Shown: positions 16,296 to 25,196, numbered from the stretch's first letter. The stretch is DNA of 64,000 nt from DALYJJ01 sp033763935 (GCA_033763935.1 JANRJO010000100.1:123672-187671); one strand, 5' to 3'. Notes: a model not told the origin generated them from the letters alone. Numbers and translations: made by a program.

Positions 16296-17924
16296 CTAGG
16301 GCAGGGCGAGGAGGTAGCTGGTGATGCGGTCCATGTCGCGGCCGTTGAATTTGTAGGGGGGCATGACGGTGCCGGGGGAGTACTTCTGGGGGTCGGCGAA
16401 GTGGCCTTCGATCCACTCGCGGGTGCGGCGGGAGGCGAGGCCGTTAAGCTTGGGGCCCATGTTCATGCCGACGCCGTTGGTGACGTGGCACATGCCGCAC
16501 CGGTGCTGCTGGTAGACCAGGGCGCCGTCGACGGCGAAGGCGGGGGCGGATTGCAGCGCTTCCGCGTTGGCGGGGGTGAGTTTGAGGAGGAAGGCGGCGA
16601 GGGCGTTGAGCTGGGAATCACTGAGCTGGATGGCGGGCATGGAGGATCCGGGGACGATGGTGGACGGATTCTTGAAGTGGGCGATCATCCACTTGGCGTC
16701 TTTCTTGTGGGATTTGGCTAGGTCGGGGCCTACTTTCGAACCGGCTTCGCCGAGGGTATGGCAACTGGAGCAATTTTCCTTGCGGAAGAAGCCGACGCCG
16801 GCGAGCTCTTCGGGAGAGAGCAGCTGCCAGGTGGCGGGACCCTCGCCTTCGGCGATTTCCGTGGACGGGGGGGTGGTGGCGACGGCGGCGGCGGTGAGGC
16901 CGCCGAGGGTGAGCACGGCGAGGGCGACGACGGCGATGGCGGTGGTGCGGCGGGTGACGTGGACGACCTTGCCGCGGTCGAAGAAGGGGACGAGGAAGAG
17001 GGCGGCGACGGCGAGTCCGGGGAGGACGTGCGCGCCGACGACTTCGAGGGGGCCTTCGAAGAACTTGAGGGTCTGGAAGAGCCAGAGGAAGTACCAGTCA
17101 GGGCGGGGGATGTAGGAGGTGTCGGTGGGGTCGGCGAGGCAGCCGAGGGGCACTTTCACGACGACAGCCATGACGACGAGGATGGTGAAGGCGACGAAGA
17201 TGGCGACCGTGTCTTTGAAGACCTGTTCGGGGTAGAACTTTTTGGTTTTGAGGACGCCGGTTTCGAGGTCTCTGGGTTGCGGCGCGACGCCGTGTTTACG
17301 GACGAGGAAGACGTGCGCGGCGATGAGGAGCATGGTGAGCGGCGGCAGCAGGAGGACGTGGACGGCGTAGAATCGCGCGAAGGTGACAACGCCGACGGAG
17401 AGGCCGTCACTGCCCAGAAGGCGAAGCAGGTAGGGTCCGGCGCCGGGGGCTTTGGCGGCGATCTGGGTGGTGACGACGGTGCCCCAGTAGGCGCGGTTGT
17501 CCCATGGCAGGAGATAGCCGGTGAGGCCGAAGCCGAGGGTGAGCAGGAGCAGAACGACGCCGGCCATCCAGGTGGCTTCGCGGGGTTTTTTGTAGGCGCC
17601 CCAGAGGAAGACCTGGACCATGTGGGCGACGACGACGACGATCATCATCGACGCGCCCCAATGGTGAAGGCCGCGGATGATGCGGCCGCCCGTGAGTTCG
17701 GTGACGATGTACTTCAGACTGTTGTAGGCTTCGCCGGGCGTGGGGGCGTAGTTGAAGGCAAGCAGGATACCGGTGAAGGCCTGGACCAGGAACAGGAACA
17801 TGGCCACGCTGCCGAAGACCTGATGCCAGCCGCTCGAGAAGGGGATGTCCTCGTAGAGGAAGTGCCGGGTGGCGGTTTCGAGACCCGTGCGGTGGTCGAT
17901 CCAATCGAGGATGCGGCGGATCAT
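16296..17924 (-). CDS. cytochrome b/b6 with fused diheme cytochrome c domain
   Basis: A 542-residue protein. Residues about 1-360 are a cytochrome b/b6-subunit-IV type membrane protein. Heme-ligand helices are GLHHWGASMMIVVVVAHMV and YAVHVLLLPPLTMLLIAAHV, and RPDWYFLWLF is a PDWY variant of the Qo-site PEWY motif. From about 370 the chain becomes soluble and carries two CxxCH heme-c motifs, CSSCH and CGMCH, in a two-domain cytochrome c. The complex should oxidise quinol and pass electrons via Rieske to these hemes. Typical cytochrome b is 200-430 residues, so the c-domain fusion is notable. It follows the Rieske gene by 3 bases. Confidence 0.93.
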   Translation of the reverse strand: MIRRILDWIDHRTGLETATRHFLYEDIPFSSGWHQVFGSVAMFLFLVQAFTGILLAFNYAPTPGEAYNSLKYIVTELTGGRIIRGLHHWGASMMIVVVVAHMVQVFLWGAYKKPREATWMAGVVLLLLTLGFGLTGYLLPWDNRAYWGTVVTTQIAAKAPGAGPYLLRLLGSDGLSVGVVTFARFYAVHVLLLPPLTMLLIAAHVFLVRKHGVAPQPRDLETGVLKTKKFYPEQVFKDTVAIFVAFTILVVMAVVVKVPLGCLADPTDTSYIPRPDWYFLWLFQTLKFFEGPLEVVGAHVLPGLAVAALFLVPFFDRGKVVHVTRRTTAIAVVALAVLTLGGLTAAAVATTPPSTEIAEGEGPATWQLLSPEELAGVGFFRKENCSSCHTLGEAGSKVGPDLAKSHKKDAKWMIAHFKNPSTIVPGSSMPAIQLSDSQLNALAAFLLKLTPANAEALQSAPAFAVDGALVYQQHRCGMCHVTNGVGMNMGPKLNGLASRRTREWIEGHFADPQKYSPGTVMPPYKFNGRDMDRITSYLLALP

Positions 17925-17927
17925 GAG

Positions 17928-18401
17928 TTAGGCGTTCCTGATTTTCCCGAGGAGGAGCTTCGAGCCCTGGAGTTTGGTTTCGTAGCGGTCCAGGGCGCGG
18001 GGGGCGGGGCCGGTGAGGACTTCGCCTTCGGGGGAGAACGTGGAGGTGTGGCAGGGGCAGAGGAACTCGCGGGTACGGTCGTTCCAGTGATAGGCGCAAC
18101 CGAGGTGGGTGCACTGCGGGGCGAAGGCGATGACCTCGGCTTCGGACTTCTTGAGGACCCAGGCGGTGGTCTTCTCACTGACAATCTTCCAGCCGTCGAC
18201 GCGGTTGCGCCGGAAGACCATCTCCTCGGGGTGGCCGGGCTTGAGATCCTTAATATCGCCGGCCTCGACCCAGTCGCCTTCGCGTTTGGAGTTCGGCGGG
18301 AACAAAAGATAGGCGCCCGCCGGGATGGCGAGTGCGGCAGAGATGAGGGCCCAGAGGCCATAGATGGCGGTCTGAAAGAAGCCCCGCCGGCCGGTATCCA
18401 T
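17928..18401 (-). CDS. Rieske iron-sulfur protein of a cytochrome bc/b6f-type complex
   Basis: A 157-residue protein with one N-terminal membrane helix (QTAIYGLWALISAALAIPAG). The Rieske cluster is bound by CTHLGC and CPCHTS. The start MDTGRRGFFQTA has a twin-Arg-like character, fitting Tat export. It takes one electron from quinol at the Qo site and passes it to the cytochrome c domain, here encoded in the next gene. The two genes are 3 bases apart and form a minimal two-gene complex. Confidence 0.94.
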   Translation of the reverse strand: MDTGRRGFFQTAIYGLWALISAALAIPAGAYLLFPPNSKREGDWVEAGDIKDLKPGHPEEMVFRRNRVDGWKIVSEKTTAWVLKKSEAEVIAFAPQCTHLGCAYHWNDRTREFLCPCHTSTFSPEGEVLTGPAPRALDRYETKLQGSKLLLGKIRNA

Positions 18402-18447
18402 GAGGCCATTTTACGAAAGGGCGGCTTTCCGGCGGCCTTCAGAAGAG

Positions 18448-20793
18448 TTAAATGACGTTGAGGAGTTCGGCGCGCACTTTGGCTTCGAGGTCCGCAGGGA
18501 GCTTCGCCGACTGCGCGGTGACGTAGAAGACATCGAGCGCCTTGTGGGCTTCGGTGTCGATGAGAACGACTTCGATGTTGCAGCCGTTGCGGGCAAGCAC
18601 GTTGGTGAGGTCGTATAGCAGGCCGGGGCGGTCCTCGGCGACGACTTCGATGAGGGTGGCGGTGCGCGAAAGGTCGCGTTCAATGGTGACGGAGGGGTGA
18701 ACGCGCGCGGAGGTCGCGGGGCGGCGGGGGCGTGGACGGCGGGCGAGCAGTTTCTCGACGGAGACTTTGCCGAGGACCACCTGTTCGACGGTGCGCCGGA
18801 GGTTGTCGACTTCTTCGACGTTGAGTTCGAGAGTGCGGGTGGGGTCGGCGAAGACGAAGGTATCGAGGACTTCTTCGCGGGCGTTGGCGAAGGCTTCGGC
18901 CTTGACGATGTTCATGGCGGCGGCGGCGAGGGCGCCGGCGAGGGAGGCGAAGAGGCCGGGGCGGTCGGGTGCGACAACGGTGAGGGTCCAGAGAGCGCCG
19001 TGGCGGGCGAGGTCGACAGCGACGCCGAGGGTGCGAAAGCGCTCGATGAGGTCGCGGTGGCGCTGCATCTGCTCGCCGGTGTGGGTGCGCGAATAGCGGA
19101 CGGGGAAGCCTTCGAAGGCGGTGGGCTCCGCGATGCGTTCTTCGTCGAGAGCGCGCGTGTGTTCGCGCCAGCCAGCGCGGTAGGCATGCCAGAGCTGCTC
19201 GCGCCGCCAGGGCGTCATGGCCTCCGGGTGGACGGCGCTGATGTCGGCGTAGGTGAGCAGCGTGAGCAGCTTCAGGTTTTCGAGAGTCTCGGTACGGGTC
19301 GCGATCCAGGCTCCGGTATCTGGGTCTTCGAGGTCGCGCGAGGTAATGACGGAGGAGAGCTCGAGGTGGCGGTCAATGAGGAAGAGCACGGTCTTCGCTT
19401 CGGCTTCGGGAGCGCCGATGCGGTTCATGACTTCGGCGGCGATGCGGACGGACTCGACGGAGTGATTGCCGGTGCGGGCGGCTTTGCCGGAGTCGTGGAA
19501 GAGCAGGGCGAAGCGGAGCAGGTGCAGTTGCTCGGTTTCGGCGAGGAGATCGCGGAAGCGGCGACGGTCGGGGTCGGTGGAGGCGGCGAGCTCTTCCAGG
19601 GTGCGCAGGGTGACGAGGGTGTGCTCGTCGACGGTGTAGCGATGGTAGAAGTCGCGCACGACGAGGCACTCCATATCTTTCCACTCGGGGAACAGTACCT
19701 GTAGATAGCCGGTGTCTTCCATGGCGCGGAGCGCGGGTGCGACGTTGGGGAGGCGCAGGAACTCGCTGAGCACGGGCCAAGCGGGCGACGGCACGGGGAG
19801 GGGTGCGGCGGCGCGCAGGCGGTCTTCGGTGTCGCGGGCGGGGGAGATGCCATGGCGCGCGACGAAGAAGAAGAGGCGCATAGCGAGGTCGCGGTCGGTC
19901 CGGAGCTGGAGGGGTGCTTTGAGCAGCACACGTTCGCGGGCAACGGTGAAGTCGGCGTTGGTGAGGCGGGAGCGCCACTCGCGGAAGCCCGCGAAGAGGC
20001 CGCTGCCGGCGGATTCGACGACGTCGATGCGGCGGAGAAGAGCGGAGTGGACGGCTCGCGCGTAGCGGTAGTAATCGCGCATCAGGGCTTCCGGGGAGTC
20101 GTGGGAGGGAAGCTGCTCCTGGAGGTCGAAGGTGAGCTGGTTGGCGTCGCGGCCGGCGTCGGTGTGGAGGAACGAGCGGACACAGGCGAGAAAGTCCTTG
20201 GCGCCGGCGGGGGGAGCGTCTCCGAACCACTCGATCATGTTGACGTCACGAAGGCCGCCGGGCGATTCCTTGACGTCGGGTTCGAGGTGGTAGACGGTGT
20301 TTTGAAACTTGGCGTGGCGGGCGCGGGCCATGGAGGCGAGGGCTCGCTCGAGAGTGGGGCGGGCGCTTTGCAGGAAGCCGGGGAGTTTCTCCTGAAGACG
20401 CCGGTAGAGGGAAGAGTCGCCGATGAGGAAGCGTTGATCGAGGAGGCTGATGTTGAGCTCGATGTTGCGCTCATGGATCTCGCAGCATTCGGGGACGGCA
20501 CGGAGGGAGTGGCTGACGCGGAGTTTGGAGTCCCAGAGGGATTGAATGAAGGCGGAGAGGGCTTCGCGGGAGGAGCGGTCGGGTGCGGCCCGGTCGACCA
20601 GGAAGAGGAGATCGACGTCGGAGTGGGGGAAGAGTTCACGCCGGCCGTAGCCACCGACGGCGAGGACGGCGAGGCCGACGGGGAAGACGGGCGCGAGGTG
20701 GGCGGAGAAGCCGGCGCGCACACGCGAATCGACGTCCGCGGCGCGCGCCGAGAGTTCTTCCAGGGGGTTAGAGCGCGGACTCGCCACGTTCAT
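18448..20793 (-). CDS. glnD: PII uridylyltransferase/uridylyl-removing enzyme
   Basis: A 781-residue protein with the GlnD layout. The nucleotidyltransferase domain has GGYGRRELFPHSDVDLLF at about residue 45. The linker domain follows, then an HD domain (LRFALLFHDSGKAARTGNHS) for UMP removal. The ACT domains at the C-terminus begin APDRPGLFASLAGALAAAAM and AEDRPGLLYDLTNVLARNG. It senses glutamine through the ACT domains and attaches or removes UMP on PII. The ATG at 20793 overlaps the end of glnB by 26 bases. It is the third gene of amt-glnB-glnD. Confidence 0.93.
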   Translation of the reverse strand: MNVASPRSNPLEELSARAADVDSRVRAGFSAHLAPVFPVGLAVLAVGGYGRRELFPHSDVDLLFLVDRAAPDRSSREALSAFIQSLWDSKLRVSHSLRAVPECCEIHERNIELNISLLDQRFLIGDSSLYRRLQEKLPGFLQSARPTLERALASMARARHAKFQNTVYHLEPDVKESPGGLRDVNMIEWFGDAPPAGAKDFLACVRSFLHTDAGRDANQLTFDLQEQLPSHDSPEALMRDYYRYARAVHSALLRRIDVVESAGSGLFAGFREWRSRLTNADFTVARERVLLKAPLQLRTDRDLAMRLFFFVARHGISPARDTEDRLRAAAPLPVPSPAWPVLSEFLRLPNVAPALRAMEDTGYLQVLFPEWKDMECLVVRDFYHRYTVDEHTLVTLRTLEELAASTDPDRRRFRDLLAETEQLHLLRFALLFHDSGKAARTGNHSVESVRIAAEVMNRIGAPEAEAKTVLFLIDRHLELSSVITSRDLEDPDTGAWIATRTETLENLKLLTLLTYADISAVHPEAMTPWRREQLWHAYRAGWREHTRALDEERIAEPTAFEGFPVRYSRTHTGEQMQRHRDLIERFRTLGVAVDLARHGALWTLTVVAPDRPGLFASLAGALAAAAMNIVKAEAFANAREEVLDTFVFADPTRTLELNVEEVDNLRRTVEQVVLGKVSVEKLLARRPRPRRPATSARVHPSVTIERDLSRTATLIEVVAEDRPGLLYDLTNVLARNGCNIEVVLIDTEAHKALDVFYVTAQSAKLPADLEAKVRAELLNVI

Positions 20794-21106
20794 CGTTGCG
20801 GATCCGGATGGCCTCCGCAACATCGAAGATGAAGACCTTGCCGTCGCCGATCTTGCCGGTTTGAGCGGAGGTGACGAGGGTGCGGACGACCTCGTCGCAG
20901 CGGGCGTCGGCCACTACCATTTCGATCTTCACTTTCGGCAGCAGGTCGACTTCGTACTCCTGTCCGCGGTAGACCTCCTTGTGTCCTTTCTGACGTCCGT
21001 GGCCGCGGACGTCGGCGATGGTCATACCGTCGATGCCGATGCCCTTGAGCGCTTCCTTGACCTGCTCGAGCTTGAAGGGTTGGATAATCGCTTCGATTTT
21101 CTTCAT
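20768..21106 (-). CDS. glnB: nitrogen regulatory protein P-II
   Basis: A 112-residue PII protein, the usual length. MKKIEAIIQPFKLEQVKEAL starts the fold. The T-loop reads GHKEVYRGQEYEVDLLPKVK, with the modifiable Tyr in YRGQEYEVD. The C-loop reads TGKIGDGKVFIFDVAEAIRI. It binds ATP, ADP and 2-oxoglutarate and is uridylylated by GlnD. The ATG at 21106 follows the amt stop by 10 bases. Located beside amt, it may also serve as the GlnK-type blocker of the transporter; GlnB and GlnK cannot be told apart here. Confidence 0.95.
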   Translation of the reverse strand: MKKIEAIIQPFKLEQVKEALKGIGIDGMTIADVRGHGRQKGHKEVYRGQEYEVDLLPKVKIEMVVADARCDEVVRTLVTSAQTGKIGDGKVFIFDVAEAIRIRNDERGESAL

Positions 21107-21116
21107 GGATCTGCTC

Positions 21117-22466
21117 CTACGCCTCGAGGTTGTAGCCTTCTTCGCCGTGCATGCTGAGGTCGAGGCCTTCCACCTCATCGTCCTTGGTGACCCGCAGGCC
21201 GACCGTCATGTCGCAGACCTTCAGGATAATCAGCGTGCCGACGATGGCAATGCCCCAGGCAATGGCGGCGCCGATCGCCTGGTTGAGAATCTGGCCCCCG
21301 TTTCCGTCGAGCAGGCCGAGGTTGCGGTCGCCGCCGAAGGCGGTTTTAGTGGCGAATACTCCGGTGAGGATGGCGCCGAGAGTGCCGCCGGCGCCGTGCA
21401 CGCCGAAGGCATCAAGAGAGTCATCGTAGCCGAACTTGTTCTTGACCACGGCGACCATGAAGTAACAGACAACGCCGCCAGCGAAACCGATGATGAGGGC
21501 GGACATGGGCGTCACGAAACCGGCGCCGGGCGTGATGCAGACCAAGCCGGCGACGGCGCCGGAGATGCCGCCGAGGACACTGGGCTTACCCTGCCGGAAC
21601 CACTCCGCGATCAGCCAGCCAAGGGTGGCGGCGGCGGCGCCGAAATGGGTGGTGACGAAGGCGTTGGAGGCGAGACCGCCAGCGCCGAGAGCGGAGCCGG
21701 CGTTGAACCCGAACCAGCCCACCCAGAGAAGACACGCGCCGACGAAAGCGAGGACGACGCTGTGCGGCTTCATGGGCGTCTGCGGATAGCCAAGCCGCTT
21801 ACCGAGGTAGAGGGCGCAGACAAGGGCGGAGACACCGGAGGTGATGTGGACCACGGTGCCGCCCGCGAAATCGAAGCAGGGGACGGAACCTTCCAGGAAG
21901 GCGTTAAGGAGGCCACCCTTGCCCCAGACCATGTGCGCCATGGGCAGGTAGACGATGAAGAGCCAGAGTGTCATGAAGAGCACCATCGCGCTGAACTTCA
22001 TGCGTTCGGCGAAGGCGCCCGTGATGAGCGCCGGGGTGATGATGGCGAACATCAACTGGAAGACCATGAAGGTCTGGTGCGGGATCGTGGCCGCATAGGT
22101 CGCATTCGGCGCGCCCCCCACGCCGTTCAGAAACAAATAGCGAAGATCGCCAATGATCGGTGAGCCCTCCCCGAAAGCCAGGCTATACCCCACCACGCCC
22201 CAGATTACGGACACCAGCGCCATCATCATGAAGCTTTGCATCATGGTGCCCAGCACGTTCTTCTTGCGCACAAGGCCGCCGTAGAAGAGAGCAAGGCCAG
22301 GCCCGGTCATCATGAGCACCAGGGCGGAGCTGGCGAGGACCCAGGCGTTGTCGCCCGCGGTCTGCGCATTGCTTGCCGCCGTCTCCACAGCCGCCAGCCG
22401 TTCTTCGACAGTCGCGGCGAAGCTCAGGCTGCATGCGGAGAGCAGTAATAGCCACAGTCGAGACAT
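21117..22466 (-). CDS. amt: ammonium transporter
   Basis: A 449-residue Amt/Mep/Rh protein. A signal-peptide-like N-terminus (MSRLWLLLLSACSLSFAA) precedes about 11 membrane helices. Family motifs are GLALFYGGLVRKKNVLGTMM, AGGTVVHITSGVSAL with the first pore His region, and DDSLDAFGVHGAGGTLGAIL with the second. It moves ammonium into the cell. The adjacent glnB indicates PII control of channel opening. It is the first gene of the nitrogen operon, divergent from a porin across 228 bases. Confidence 0.95.
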   Translation of the reverse strand: MSRLWLLLLSACSLSFAATVEERLAAVETAASNAQTAGDNAWVLASSALVLMMTGPGLALFYGGLVRKKNVLGTMMQSFMMMALVSVIWGVVGYSLAFGEGSPIIGDLRYLFLNGVGGAPNATYAATIPHQTFMVFQLMFAIITPALITGAFAERMKFSAMVLFMTLWLFIVYLPMAHMVWGKGGLLNAFLEGSVPCFDFAGGTVVHITSGVSALVCALYLGKRLGYPQTPMKPHSVVLAFVGACLLWVGWFGFNAGSALGAGGLASNAFVTTHFGAAAATLGWLIAEWFRQGKPSVLGGISGAVAGLVCITPGAGFVTPMSALIIGFAGGVVCYFMVAVVKNKFGYDDSLDAFGVHGAGGTLGAILTGVFATKTAFGGDRNLGLLDGNGGQILNQAIGAAIAWGIAIVGTLIILKVCDMTVGLRVTKDDEVEGLDLSMHGEEGYNLEA

Positions 22467-22525
22467 TCAGAAACCTCCAGAGTTGTCGGGGAAATACAGA
22501 GCAGACGGGGCTCGGGCGTTGAGTA

Positions 22526-22550
22526 CCCTATCTTGCACGAAAGGATAGGG
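22526..22550. promoter_or_regulatory. inverted repeat in the amt/porin divergent region
   Basis: CCCTATC at 22526-22532 and GATAGGG at 22544-22550 form a seven-base inverted repeat with an 11-base spacer, about 60 bases upstream of amt. It could be a regulator site for the divergent promoters or a transcript hairpin. No sigma-54 or NtrC consensus could be recognised nearby. The rest of the 22467-22694 gap holds a possible 5' leader for the porin, with short GGTAG/CTACG complementarity near 22640-22670 but no named riboswitch. Confidence 0.3.
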
Positions 22551-22694
22551 CCTGCGCAGCTAAACGTTTCTATCCGGGCGATTGAATTTTTCTATGGTTG
22601 AAACGGCTGTGGTCCGCTGTACAATCACAGGCACGCGGTAGGTCCCCCGTCCGGAGCTACGAGTCAAACCACATTTTAAAGAGGTAGTTTTCCG

Positions 22695-23798
22695 ATGAAG
22701 CACGTAGTGCGCCCTGCCCTCGTCGTGTGTCTGCTGATTCTGACGCCGACTATGGACGCTCAAACCACGCCCCCGCCGGCGGACAAGAACACCATTCTGC
22801 CTTTTGGGCGCGTTGATTTCAGTGGCCTGCTCGACGGTTACTACAGCCTGAACTTCAACCATCCGAAGAGTGGTGTTAACCAGCTGCGGAACTTCGACGT
22901 GGACGCGAACTCCTTCGCGCTGAACATGGCGAAGCTGACGATCGAGCAGAGCGCGGAGCCGCTCGGGTTCCGTGTGGACGTCGGCTTTGGTAAAGCCTTC
23001 GATATTTTCCACGCGACCGAACTGGAGGGCGGTGGTTACATGGATAACATCATGCAGGCCTATGTGTCGGCAAAAGTACCGGGAGGCCTGAAACTCGATT
23101 TCGGCAAGTTCTATACCACCGCCGGCGCCGAAGTCACCGAGACGCATTTGAACTGGAATTACTCCCGCGCGCTGCTGTACGCCAACGGGCCCTACTACCA
23201 CTTTGGAGTGCGTGCGACGCAGCCGATCGGGAAGAACTTCAGCGCAGGCATTCAGCTGATCAACGGCTGGAACAACATCAAGGACAACAACTCCGGGAAG
23301 ACGGTGGGTCTCACATCGTCGGTGACGACGTCGAAGGTGACCTGGTCGAACACGTACTACTTCGGGCCGGAGAAGACCGACACCAACGAAGGCAAGCGGC
23401 ACTTCTACGATACGGTGCTGCTGCTGACACCGCACGAGAAGTTCGCGGCGTACGTGAACTTCGATTACGGCGTGGACAAGGCGCCGGTGGGACCAGACAA
23501 CGAGTTTCTGGGGATCGGGTTTGCGGCGCGCATCGCGGCGACGAAGACGATTGCGTTCAGCCCCCGCGTGGAGTGGTACAACGACAAGCAGGGGTTCATC
23601 ACCGGGACTGCGCAGAAGATCAAGGAGTTCACGTTCACCGGCGAGAAGCGCTGGAACGACTACTTCGTGACGCGCCTGGAGTTCCGGCGCGACTGGTCAA
23701 ACCAGCCGTTCTTCTTCCGCGGGAACGACCCGGCATCCTCGAAAGCGCAGACCACGCTGCTCGCCGGTATGGTCGTACACTTCGGACCAAAGCGGTAA
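22695..23798 (+). CDS. outer-membrane porin (BBP2/OmpL-like)
   Basis: A 367-residue secreted beta-barrel protein. The signal peptide ends near MDAQTTPPP. Alternating strands include VDFSGLLDGYYSLNFNHPKS, GFRVDVGFGKAFDIFHATE and GGLKLDFGKFYTTAGAEVTE, and the chain ends in an aromatic outer-membrane motif (LLAGMVVHFGPKR). It belongs to the putative beta-barrel porin-2 group. It is divergent from the ammonium transporter, so it may be the outer-membrane entry route for nitrogen sources; that link is inference. RBS AAGAGG is 11 bases before the ATG. Confidence 0.86.
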   Translation: MKHVVRPALVVCLLILTPTMDAQTTPPPADKNTILPFGRVDFSGLLDGYYSLNFNHPKSGVNQLRNFDVDANSFALNMAKLTIEQSAEPLGFRVDVGFGKAFDIFHATELEGGGYMDNIMQAYVSAKVPGGLKLDFGKFYTTAGAEVTETHLNWNYSRALLYANGPYYHFGVRATQPIGKNFSAGIQLINGWNNIKDNNSGKTVGLTSSVTTSKVTWSNTYYFGPEKTDTNEGKRHFYDTVLLLTPHEKFAAYVNFDYGVDKAPVGPDNEFLGIGFAARIAATKTIAFSPRVEWYNDKQGFITGTAQKIKEFTFTGEKRWNDYFVTRLEFRRDWSNQPFFFRGNDPASSKAQTTLLAGMVVHFGPKR

Positions 23799-23824
23799 CG
23801 GCGGGCGCGGGGGGAGGGTATCAA

Positions 23825-23850
23825 GGAGGGCGCCCGCCCGGGCGCCCTTC
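23825..23850. terminator. hairpin between convergent genes
   Basis: AGGGCGCCCG (23827-23836) and CGGGCGCCCT (23839-23848) form a ten-base GC-rich stem in the 54-base gap between the porin gene and the convergent membrane-protein gene. The stem can work on both strands. The T-run is short (TTCGTT on the plus strand), so termination may not be fully intrinsic. Confidence 0.6.
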
Positions 23851-23852
23851 GT

Positions 23853-24305
23853 TCATTGCGCGGCCATGCGGGGATTGCAGACGGGCCAGGGGGCGAAGCC
23901 GATGGTGAGGTCTTTGCGCTCCACCCAGAGGAGGATTTTCTCGCCACCAGACGCATTGAGGGAGGTGATGATGCCGGCCATACAGGATCGCTGCTTGTCG
24001 AGCTTGAGGCCGGCCGGGTTCGCAAACTTGCTTTGGGGCCCCCAGTCATCGAGGAAACTCTGGTAGGGGTAGTGGCGGCAGGGGGTGGCCTGGGAGCAGC
24101 CCCAGGTCTGGTAGGCGCCGGGGTAGTCTTTGGCCTGCAGACGTTCGAGGAAGAGGCTGGCCTGGCGTTCTTCGCGATAATCGCGGAAGAGGTACCAGGC
24201 AATGCCGCCGCCGATGGCAACGACGAGAGCGGAGATCACCAACCACTTAATGATTCGCTCGCGGCGGGCGTCGGCGGCGCCGTAAGTGTCGAGATAGCCG
24301 CTCAC
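23853..24305 (-). CDS. small single-pass membrane protein, unknown function
   Basis: A 150-residue protein with one membrane helix at about residues 19-40 (IIKWLVISALVVAIGGGIAW). The outer part of about 110 residues has four Cys (GCSQATPC, SCMAG, VCNP), which suggests disulfides in the periplasm. It is 4 bases downstream of the Skp-like gene, so it should be in the same operon. I do not recognise a named domain. The C-terminus ends beside the terminator hairpin. Confidence 0.75.
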   Translation of the reverse strand: MSGYLDTYGAADARRERIIKWLVISALVVAIGGGIAWYLFRDYREERQASLFLERLQAKDYPGAYQTWGCSQATPCRHYPYQSFLDDWGPQSKFANPAGLKLDKQRSCMAGIITSLNASGGEKILLWVERKDLTIGFAPWPVCNPRMAAQ

Positions 24306-24309
24306 GGTA

Positions 24310-24810
24310 CTACTTGGCCGGGTGCGCTTTGTCGTACTCGGCGATGGCTTCGGCGGTAATATCGGAAGCCGGCTTGAGGTAGATGAGATTGCTGGCTTCG
24401 ATCACCATGTCGAGGCCCTTCGCTTCGGCCAATTTCTGGACCACGGCGCGCATGCGGGTGCTGGCGCGCTGGAGGATATCGTTCCGTTCGCGTTCGACGT
24501 CCTGCTGGAGGTCCTCCTGGACCCGCTGCAGCTCGCGCTGGCGGCGCTGGCCGGTGGCCTGGAGTTCCGCCTGCGCCTGGGGCGTCAGGTCGGGCGTCTG
24601 CAACTTCTGCTGGATTCCCTGCAGTTCGCTCTGGAGCTTCGTCAATTGCTCCGTGCGCGGCTTGTAACGAGCCTCGAGTTCGGCGGAGGCCTTCTTGATG
24701 TCGGCGGTGTCTACGATAGCCTTCTGAATATCGATGACGCCGACCTTGGACTGGGCAAACAGGCTGCCGCCGGCGAAGATGGCGGCGGACAGAAACAACA
24801 AACACTTCAT
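24310..24810 (-). CDS. Skp/OmpH-like periplasmic chaperone
   Basis: A 166-residue exported protein with signal peptide MKCLLFLSAAIFAGGSLFA and cleavage after FAQ. SKVGVIDIQKAIVDTADIKK begins the OmpH/Skp domain. A long charged coiled-coil arm follows (ELQATGQRRQRELQRVQEDL) and a closing GLDMVIEASNLIYLKP. Skp-type trimers hold outer-membrane proteins during transit. It lies 37 bases after groES and 4 bases before a small membrane protein. No bamA or lpxD is adjacent, unlike the usual skp locus. Confidence 0.88.
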   Translation of the reverse strand: MKCLLFLSAAIFAGGSLFAQSKVGVIDIQKAIVDTADIKKASAELEARYKPRTEQLTKLQSELQGIQQKLQTPDLTPQAQAELQATGQRRQRELQRVQEDLQQDVERERNDILQRASTRMRAVVQKLAEAKGLDMVIEASNLIYLKPASDITAEAIAEYDKAHPAK

Positions 24811-24847
24811 TGACTGACGCTCCTAATGGGATCGACGCGAGGGGGCG

Positions 24848-25138
24848 CTACGTGGTTAGCACGCCAAGGATTTCGTCCTCGCGAAGAATGAGATACTCCT
24901 GACCATCAATTTTGACATCGTTACCGGAGTACTTGCCGAAGAGGATGCGGTCGCCGGCCTTGACGTCGATGGTCGCGCGCTCCCCGTTCTCCAGCAGCTT
25001 GCCGCTGCCGACGGCGACGACCTCGGCCTGCTGGGGTTTCTCTTTCGCGGTATCCGGAATGATAATTCCACCCTGCCGTGTCTCCTGTTCCTCGAGGCGG
25101 CGCACGAGGACCCGGTCGTGAAGGGGACGGATTTGCAT
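24848..25138 (-). CDS. groES: co-chaperonin GroES
   Basis: A 96-residue GroES of usual length. It starts MQIRPLHDRVLVRRLEEQET and carries the mobile loop GGIIIPDTAKEKPQ, then AGDRILFGKYSGNDVKIDG and EYLILREDEILGVL. It caps the GroEL cavity during folding. No groEL follows: the next gene downstream is a Skp-like chaperone. So groEL must lie elsewhere, or this is a second copy of groES. The start is preceded by AAGGAGAA. Confidence 0.95.
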   Translation of the reverse strand: MQIRPLHDRVLVRRLEEQETRQGGIIIPDTAKEKPQQAEVVAVGSGKLLENGERATIDVKAGDRILFGKYSGNDVKIDGQEYLILREDEILGVLTT

Positions 25139-25196
25139 TGCGGGTTCTCCTTCTGGCGGACGTCGTGTGCGAGCGGCATACGCCGTCCGATGGTCA

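Noticed and set aside
16758..18455. 565-codon open frame on the plus strand
   Set aside because: It lies antisense to the cytochrome b-c and Rieske genes. Its product is Gly/Glu/Asp-rich without any fold, as expected for a high-GC shadow frame.
22600..22694. a riboswitch before the porin gene
   Set aside because: I compared it with the c-di-GMP-I, glutamine and guanidine patterns I know, and the conserved elements were not in the right order.
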